64,000 nucleotides of DNA from Alishewanella metallidurans. GTDB taxonomy: Bacteria > Pseudomonadota > Gammaproteobacteria > Enterobacterales > Alteromonadaceae. The position numbers were made by a program, and so were the translations under genes. Below, in pieces: positions 59,271 to 64,000 of the stretch. The notes below the pieces were generated by a model. It saw only the letters and a list, made by a program, of their open reading frames with translations. It was not told the DNA's origin and searched no databases. Position 1 is the first letter of the stretch, and every line of letters starts with the position of its first letter. The stretch spans positions 1,083,929 to 1,147,928 of the forward strand of contig NZ_JALAHQ010000001.1 of assembly GCF_036983985.1 (NCBI RefSeq). Direction: 5' to 3'.

Positions 59271-60902
59271 TTAGCGACGTAGCTCTTCGCGTAACTTGGT
59301 AAACTGCTGTAATAATTCTTTGTAACGTGCGCGATGATGTTCAGGTAATGGCATATTATCAACTACGCGAAAGGTTTTTTTACAGCGGTCAAACAGCTCA
59401 GTTGATTTGTGTTTTTGCTGCCGGTTTAGCTGTTGAAGTGATGCTTGAATTAAATTAAGCGCGCTGCCGGTATTCATAGGTGCTAGTTCTAGAGCAGTTT
59501 CAAACTGTGTTATTGCGGTAGCAAAATTACCCTCTTTATAACTTTTTATGCCTGCTTTGTTTAATTCAGCAAATTGCAGTTGTTTTTGGCCAACAAAGTT
59601 TTGTTGATCGCTAAAAAGGGTGTTGAGTAATGGGTTTTTCATTAGCTCTGCTGGTACCAGCTTTGTTAGCGTGCTCGCTTGCTCAAATTCGCCAATTTGA
59701 TTCAGCAAGAATATGGCATCGGGTAATATTTGATGTTGTTCTGCTAATTGTTCTGCCACGGCGGCATAGGTTTTTTTCGCTTGAAATTGCGCGCCGCTCA
59801 ACGACTCTAGCCTCGCTTGGCAAAGCATTTCAAATAAACTAAAGTCAATCTCGCGGATCATTCCATCGTCACGCTTTACGCGCTGTAATGCTAACGACAC
59901 CTCTTGAAAATAGCGATTACGTTGCGTAGGGTCATCCTCTCTTACTGCGGCATCGATAATGGTACGAATATAATTTAATAGATGCACCACGTCTTGTTTA
60001 ATAGAGCGTCGAGTTATTTCGTAGAGTTGCTTACTCGCATTAACTTGCTGAGGAATATTATCAAGCTCACGGGCTATTTTTATAACTAAATATTGACGCG
60101 GCATACTAAAAGGAGCAATTTCAGCTGCGGTTTGTATGCTGCTAAAAGCTTGATCTAGTTCGCCCATTGCGAGATAAGTCTGTGCCATTACGTCATACGC
60201 TTCAGCAAAATAGCGATTACCCTCTATTGCCTCTTGGCATAAGGCTAAGCTTTCTTGAAAACGCTGCTGTAAAAAACATAACTTAGCTTGTAAAAATAGA
60301 GCCCAACCACTTCGACGTTGTTCCAAGCTATGTTGTAAAATAACTTCTGCTTCGCCATAACGGGAAAGGTTAATAAGGTTTTCGACTAATACCCGTTTAC
60401 AAAACTGTTGGTATCGTCCTTCTTTAGCAATTTCTTGCTGGCACAAGGTAATTACTTGCTCTGCTTGTCCATCAAATAATGCTTGATATAGCGTCGCTAA
60501 ATGGGCTTTTTTTCGTTGAATACGCTGGATCCGGCTGCGCAGTACGCTTTGTGAAAAGGGTTTAACCAAATAATCGTCTGGCTCAAGTTCTACTGCGCTC
60601 ATTACCATAGGTACTGTATTTTCACCGGTAACCAACATAAAAATACTGTTGGGTAGTAAAAGCTTTTTTTCTCGGAGATCTTCAAGCAGCTGTTTACCAT
60701 TTTTACCTACACCTAAATGGTAATCAACAAAGAGTATGTCATAGCCGATATTGGTGCATTTTGCTAAAGCCTGTTCACCGGTAGGTGCGAAAGCAACATT
60801 AGTCGCGCCCATAGAATACAAAATTCCTTTAAACATAAGTTGAAAGGCTCGTTGATCGTCAACTATTAATACCCGTTGATTCTCAAGCGTTTTGTTATCC
60901 AT
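59271..60902 (-). CDS. Response regulator with TPR repeats
   Basis: A 543-residue protein. A CheY-like receiver fills about residues 8-130: VLIVDDQRAFQLMFKGILYS (acid pair), DILFVDYHLG (phosphoacceptor Asp near residue 60), MLVTGENT and DDYLVKPFSQSVL (Lys near 112). The rest is tetratricopeptide helices, with a clear repeat near residues 215-280 (YFAEAYDVMAQTYLAMGELD) and 460-490. There is no DNA-binding or enzymatic output domain, so signalling is probably through protein-protein contact. It is convergent with deoC (1-bp gap). ATG at 60902 is preferred. No histidine kinase lies beside it. Confidence 0.88.
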   Translation of the reverse strand: MDNKTLENQRVLIVDDQRAFQLMFKGILYSMGATNVAFAPTGEQALAKCTNIGYDILFVDYHLGVGKNGKQLLEDLREKKLLLPNSIFMLVTGENTVPMVMSAVELEPDDYLVKPFSQSVLRSRIQRIQRKKAHLATLYQALFDGQAEQVITLCQQEIAKEGRYQQFCKRVLVENLINLSRYGEAEVILQHSLEQRRSGWALFLQAKLCFLQQRFQESLALCQEAIEGNRYFAEAYDVMAQTYLAMGELDQAFSSIQTAAEIAPFSMPRQYLVIKIARELDNIPQQVNASKQLYEITRRSIKQDVVHLLNYIRTIIDAAVREDDPTQRNRYFQEVSLALQRVKRDDGMIREIDFSLFEMLCQARLESLSGAQFQAKKTYAAVAEQLAEQHQILPDAIFLLNQIGEFEQASTLTKLVPAELMKNPLLNTLFSDQQNFVGQKQLQFAELNKAGIKSYKEGNFATAITQFETALELAPMNTGSALNLIQASLQQLNRQQKHKSTELFDRCKKTFRVVDNMPLPEHHRARYKELLQQFTKLREELRR

Positions 60903-61024
60903 TGGCACCACATTTTATCAGTAATAAATACAGCTAAGTGTCGGAAATAACAGCGGCATTAGCAAGCGATATAATGATATTGGTAGAGTTGTTTTTGAGT
61001 TTTAGCAGGAAATAATAGATAAGA

Positions 61025-61109
<85 letters not shown>

Positions 61110-61232
61110 ACGAGTGGACGGCATATTATCAAACTTACTTTTGATGTAAAGCATTAACTAAACTTTTTTCACTGACTGCCGATAAATCATGCAATAACAC
61201 GAAAATAACGTATAAATTGGCTGTGATCCATC

Positions 61233-61700
61233 ATGATAATTAATGAGTGGCAATTAAATACTAAGCTTAATACGGCGCTGCAACAGACGCACCGTGCCGA
61301 TTTTGCGCTTTATTTAGCGTTGCTTTCGCCTGCAGTTGACGAGTTTGCTGAGTTTTTTACGCCAGAACCTCAAACCGACGTAGTTAAACACGACATCTAT
61401 AAACAGCTAGACGTTAAGAAAGGCCGGCCTTATGAGCTAATGGACGGTGATATTGAGGTTTTAGCACAACACAGCCAAGCACTTATCAATAACGGGTTCG
61501 CCCAGCTTAAATTGGCGTCTTACCTTACACCACCGCCTTTAACTCAATTTAATGATAAAGCCCGATTAGATTCTGCCGTTTGGCAAAACCTTAGTTTACA
61601 TAGCCGTAGGCGCTTAGAGCAACCACAGCAGCCTAAACCCAATGCTGATCCCGCTGCATTATATGAAGTACTACAGCAGTTAAACGATAAAGCCGCTTAA
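61233..61700 (+). CDS. Conserved hypothetical protein, 155 residues (possibly VC2046/SO_2500 family)
   Basis: A 155-residue soluble protein. HRADFALYLALLSPAVDEFA, EFFTPEPQTD and LDSAVWQNLSLHSRRRLEQP are its most distinct stretches, with a low-complexity C-terminus. It resembles the VC2046/SO_2500 family of Vibrio and Shewanella in length and feel, but this is from memory and unsure. There is no signal peptide or membrane span. The function is unknown. Confidence 0.7.
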   Translation: MIINEWQLNTKLNTALQQTHRADFALYLALLSPAVDEFAEFFTPEPQTDVVKHDIYKQLDVKKGRPYELMDGDIEVLAQHSQALINNGFAQLKLASYLTPPPLTQFNDKARLDSAVWQNLSLHSRRRLEQPQQPKPNADPAALYEVLQQLNDKAA

Positions 61701-61710
61701 CTACGAGTAT

Positions 61711-62193
61711 TCAATTACCGGATAGTTGATGTGTAAAGCACTGCTTAAATTTTTTACCGCTGTTGCATGGGCAAAAATCATTCCGGCCAATTTTAATAGG
61801 TGGCTTGTCGGCCAAAACACCATCTATATATAACCAAGTGGTATCAAAAACAAACCGAGAACGCTCTGTAAATTCACAAAGTAAATTATTTTGTATATAC
61901 ATCACATTAAAACAGACGTAACCATCGCTAGTTGTTTGTTCACTGGATAAGACAGTAAGCTTGGTAAAATGCACACTATTAGCAAATTCCTCAATGGCAG
62001 ATAGAGAATTAATCGGCCGCACAGAGGGATGATAGGTATTATAAATATAAGTTATTTCATGATGGCAGTAAGCGCTGTAGCGTGAACGCATTAACTGTTC
62101 ACAGTTGCCAATAGTAGCTTGCCCAGCAATATAAGGTTGGCAGCATGCACTAAACATGCTTGCCGAACCGCAAAAACATAACATAAGTGACAT
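61711..62193 (-). CDS. ychJ: YchJ family protein with SEC-C motifs
   Basis: A 160-residue YchJ-like protein. The N-terminal CFCGSASMFSACCQPYIAG and C-terminal IGRNDFCPCNSGKKFKQC are SEC-C zinc motifs (CxC...CC/CxxxxxxxC). Between them LMRSRYSAYCHHEITYIYNT is the NTF2-like YchJ middle domain. The function is unknown. Zinc binding is expected. It is 70 bp downstream of sulA. Confidence 0.9.
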   Translation of the reverse strand: MSLMLCFCGSASMFSACCQPYIAGQATIGNCEQLMRSRYSAYCHHEITYIYNTYHPSVRPINSLSAIEEFANSVHFTKLTVLSSEQTTSDGYVCFNVMYIQNNLLCEFTERSRFVFDTTWLYIDGVLADKPPIKIGRNDFCPCNSGKKFKQCFTHQLSGN

Positions 62194-62263
62194 TTTGCTC
62201 TGATAAGAAAAACTCTAATGTTAACTTACGCTAGCAAAGATGTCTTGTATCAGTATATAAAGC

Positions 62264-62710
62264 TTAATGAGTTAATTGCTCTTGTTGCATCGCCTCACAT
62301 TGGTAAAACCAAGTATCGTTAGCTAATGCTAACTTGCGACATTCATTAAGTTGCTGCTTATTAAGCTGCGGCGCAAAATTGATAACAACTTTACAGCTAG
62401 GCGATTTAAGTGCTTGCTCTATTGTTGAGGTTAAGTCTTGGATTTGCTTATGATGCACCATCAGCACGTTATGCATAGATAGTTGATACTGTTCAGCCCA
62501 GTCTTTATCGGGGATATGCGCAGGAGCTACAAGCAAAATCCAACCTGTTTGGTTTTGATGTTGGCGCATCAGTTGTACCAAACTGTGTTTGGAATTCTCC
62601 GTTTCAGCAATATCAGTGTCGGTAACTGAATGTATTCGAGTCAAACTACTATTGCTATAAATACTATCTGTCGTTGCGTAGAACCTATTACTTACAGAAC
62701 GATGATACAT
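62264..62710 (-). CDS. sulA: SOS-induced cell division inhibitor SulA
   Basis: A 148-residue SulA-like protein. I chose the ATG at 62710 because a LexA box lies at 62736-62755. The longer frame to 62782 would translate through the operator. The core HSLVQLMRQHQNQTGWILLV, APAHIPDKDWAEQYQLSMHN and VLMVHHKQIQDLTSTIEQAL matches the SulA/ImuA RecA-like fold. SulA binds FtsZ and blocks division during DNA damage. The C-terminus (WFYQCEAMQQEQLTH) is where Lon recognises E. coli SulA, though not obviously conserved here. Confidence 0.85.
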   Translation of the reverse strand: MYHRSVSNRFYATTDSIYSNSSLTRIHSVTDTDIAETENSKHSLVQLMRQHQNQTGWILLVAPAHIPDKDWAEQYQLSMHNVLMVHHKQIQDLTSTIEQALKSPSCKVVINFAPQLNKQQLNECRKLALANDTWFYQCEAMQQEQLTH

Positions 62711-62735
62711 ACCAATCCCTACATGTTTATTTGTA

Positions 62736-62755
62736 CAGTGTATGGATATACAGTA
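62736..62755 (-). promoter_or_regulatory. LexA (SOS) box upstream of sulA
   Basis: On the minus strand the 20-mer TACTGTATATCCATACACTG matches the LexA consensus TACTGTATATATATACAGTA with CTGT-N8-ACAC in the core (one mismatch from ACAG). It lies 26 bases before the chosen start. Confidence 0.88.
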
Positions 62756-62875
62756 TTTCTTGTCTGAGTAAAAAGCAAGCATCTTTGATAAATTTTTATT
62801 GCGCTACTGGCTAGACCATTTACTATGCAATATTGGGTAGAATGATACTCCTTGATAATAAAGAGTTAGCGGTCA

Positions 62876-63574
62876 ATGTTGTTAGAAAAGTATGTTCAGC
62901 AGAATAACGAAGGTTTTAGTTTCAGCAGAAAGCAGGCAAGTGAGTTTGCTAAACAGGTAGCCACAGATTTTAACCCGATCCACGACGAAGACGCGAAGCG
63001 GTTCTGTGTTCCTGGAGATTTGCTCTTCTCTTATTTACTAACCCGTTATGGTTTATCTAAGCAGCTTAGCTGCCACTTTTCTGGAATGGTTTCAGCAGAG
63101 GTGCCTTTACACTGTAAAGAGCAGGGTAATATTATTAGTATTTGCGACGCACAGGACAAAGTTTATTTGTCTTTAACTCACAGTGGCGAATACCAGCATG
63201 ACTTAACCGTCATTGAACCGCTTATAAAAGATTACGTGCGTTTTTCCGGACAAAACTTTCCTCATATACTGCAACCTTTAATGCAACAGCATCAGGTTAT
63301 GATTAATCCGCAGCGTCCATTAGTAATATACGAGAGTATGGCACTAAGCTTCGAACGCTTGCCAACCAGTAAAGTTGAATTGACGCTAACGGCGTCTTCT
63401 TTATTAGTTGATGGTAAAAGAGGTAATGCATTACTTGAGTTCTCGTTGACTGAACAAGGGCAGCTGATTGGTCGGGGCGAGAAACGGATGATTCTGAGTA
63501 ATTTAATGACATACGACGAAGTACAAATGCAGGAAATGATTACTAAGTATAATAATCGTAAAGATTGTGCGTAA
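62876..63574 (+). CDS. DUF3581 family protein
   Basis: A 232-residue protein of DUF3581. The start FSFSRKQASEFAKQVATDFN with PIHDEDAKRFCVPGDLLFSY resembles a MaoC/hotdog-type N-terminus, and RPLVIYESMALSFERLPTSK, then MTYDEVQMQEMI are at the C-terminal part. The function is unknown. It is followed by the rRNA operon promoters and is read towards them. Confidence 0.85.
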   Translation: MLLEKYVQQNNEGFSFSRKQASEFAKQVATDFNPIHDEDAKRFCVPGDLLFSYLLTRYGLSKQLSCHFSGMVSAEVPLHCKEQGNIISICDAQDKVYLSLTHSGEYQHDLTVIEPLIKDYVRFSGQNFPHILQPLMQQHQVMINPQRPLVIYESMALSFERLPTSKVELTLTASSLLVDGKRGNALLEFSLTEQGQLIGRGEKRMILSNLMTYDEVQMQEMITKYNNRKDCA

Positions 63575-63641
63575 TTAATCAGCAAAAACGGCTGCTTTGT
63601 GCAAAAAAATAGCAGTCGCACCACTTTTCATGATTTTGCGC

Positions 63642-63669
63642 TTGCACGACAATTAAAACGCCCTATAAT
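63642..63669 (+). promoter_or_regulatory. rRNA operon promoter P1
   Basis: TTGCAC (-35, 63642-63647) and TATAAT (-10, 63664-63669), 16-bp spacing, followed by the GC-rich discriminator GCGCGCC, the mark of a growth-rate/stringent-controlled rRNA promoter. Confidence 0.9.
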
Positions 63670-63751
63670 GCGCGCCATGCCACGGGGTAGAGCGCTAGCG
63701 CACTCTCCGAGGGGTTTTAGAAATAGAGTCAAAAATCTTTTAAAAAGACGC

Positions 63752-63779
63752 TTGACACTAGGGCTTAAATCTCTAAAAT
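63752..63779 (+). promoter_or_regulatory. rRNA operon promoter P2
   Basis: TTGACA (63752-63757) and TAAAAT (63774-63779), 16-bp spacing, with GGCGCCC discriminator downstream. Confidence 0.9.
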
Positions 63780-63871
63780 GGCGCCCTCGCTTCACGGTGG
63801 TAACTAACGCGGTGAAATGAGAGAGTAAGTTAAGCCTGACGAGTGTTTTTGATAAAGAATCATCGTCACGC

Positions 63872-63899
63872 TTGACTTAAAAACTGGGAAGTGTAACAT
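63872..63899 (+). promoter_or_regulatory. rRNA operon promoter P3
   Basis: TTGACT (63872-63877) and TAACAT (63894-63899), 16-bp spacing, followed by ACGCCTCCC. Confidence 0.82.
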
Positions 63900-63926
63900 A
63901 CGCCTCCCGCTTCTTAAGCAGAAGCA

Positions 63927-63938
63927 CGCTCTTTAACA
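63927..63938 (+). promoter_or_regulatory. rRNA boxA antitermination site
   Basis: CGCTCTTTAACA differs from the E. coli boxA TGCTCTTTAACA only at the first base. It lies downstream of the three promoters, in the leader of an rRNA transcript whose 16S gene begins outside the window. Confidence 0.88.
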
Positions 63939-64000
63939 ATTCGCAATCAATCATCTGTGTGGGCACTTATGATGGATTTCACAAAAATGAAATACATCGG

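Noticed and set aside
63599..63820. 73-residue frame in the rRNA promoter region
   Set aside because: It spans two consensus promoters and their discriminators, with no ribosome binding site and no recognisable protein.

Overview
The window looks like chromosomal DNA of a gammaproteobacterium close to the Rheinheimera / Alishewanella / Arsukibacterium group or other Alteromonadales-like bacteria. This is inferred from gene content and order: astC-astA next to a DUF1338 gene, yejK opposite yejL-yejM, dapA-bamC opposite gcvR-bcp, pheST-ihfA, ybgA-like with phrB, and DUF3718, DUF3081, DUF3581 and DUF1840 genes. Base composition is moderate to slightly AT-rich. I see no prophage, insertion sequence or CRISPR array.

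Positions 1-3354 are a run of six integron gene cassettes, all read on the minus strand. Each ends in an attC site whose outer core is complementary to the start of its own cassette. Products are a small lipoprotein, a 45-residue membrane peptide too short for routine calling, a 72-residue unknown, two GNAT acetyltransferases and an AbiTii-like (abortive infection) protein. The array ends at a lone GTTAAGC-type core and a hairpin at 3348-3399, directly before an Lrp-type regulator. No integrase gene is visible.

From 3.5 to 15 kb lie lrp, astC, astA (without astD), a DUF1338 gene, an FG-GAP protein, a large beta-propeller amidohydrolase, a DUF1289 gene, an MgtC-type gene, a Kef-type antiporter and a DUF3718 gene. 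The DUF3718 gene is preceded by a strong promoter and a c-di-GMP-I (GEMM) riboswitch. From 15 to 33 kb come ydbH-ynbE-ydbL (envelope lipid transport), an M28 peptidase, lysC under a lysine riboswitch, queC/queE, a LON-domain gene, rmuC, arsC-wrbA-DUF2069, bepA, perM and a sugar dehydrogenase.

From 33 to 43 kb is a core block: bcp, gcvR, dapA, bamC, marC-like, DUF2066, hda, pheS, pheT and ihfA. A light/oxidative-stress and membrane-lipid operon follows at 42.7-48.8 kb: DUF523-DUF1722, photolyase, NTF2-like, flavin oxidoreductase, DUF1365 and CFA-type methyltransferase. Then come cvfB, rlmF, yejM-yejL/yejK and a small operon containing an EIIA-Glc-like protein that lacks both catalytic histidines. 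A gene-free, AT-rich stretch with a divergent pair of DnaA boxes precedes yfbV.

The right end holds xthA, a ygjP-like metallopeptidase gene, deoC, a receiver-TPR response regulator, tRNA-Tyr, ychJ, sulA under a LexA box, a DUF3581 gene and three tandem promoters plus boxA leading into an rRNA operon whose 16S gene lies beyond the window.
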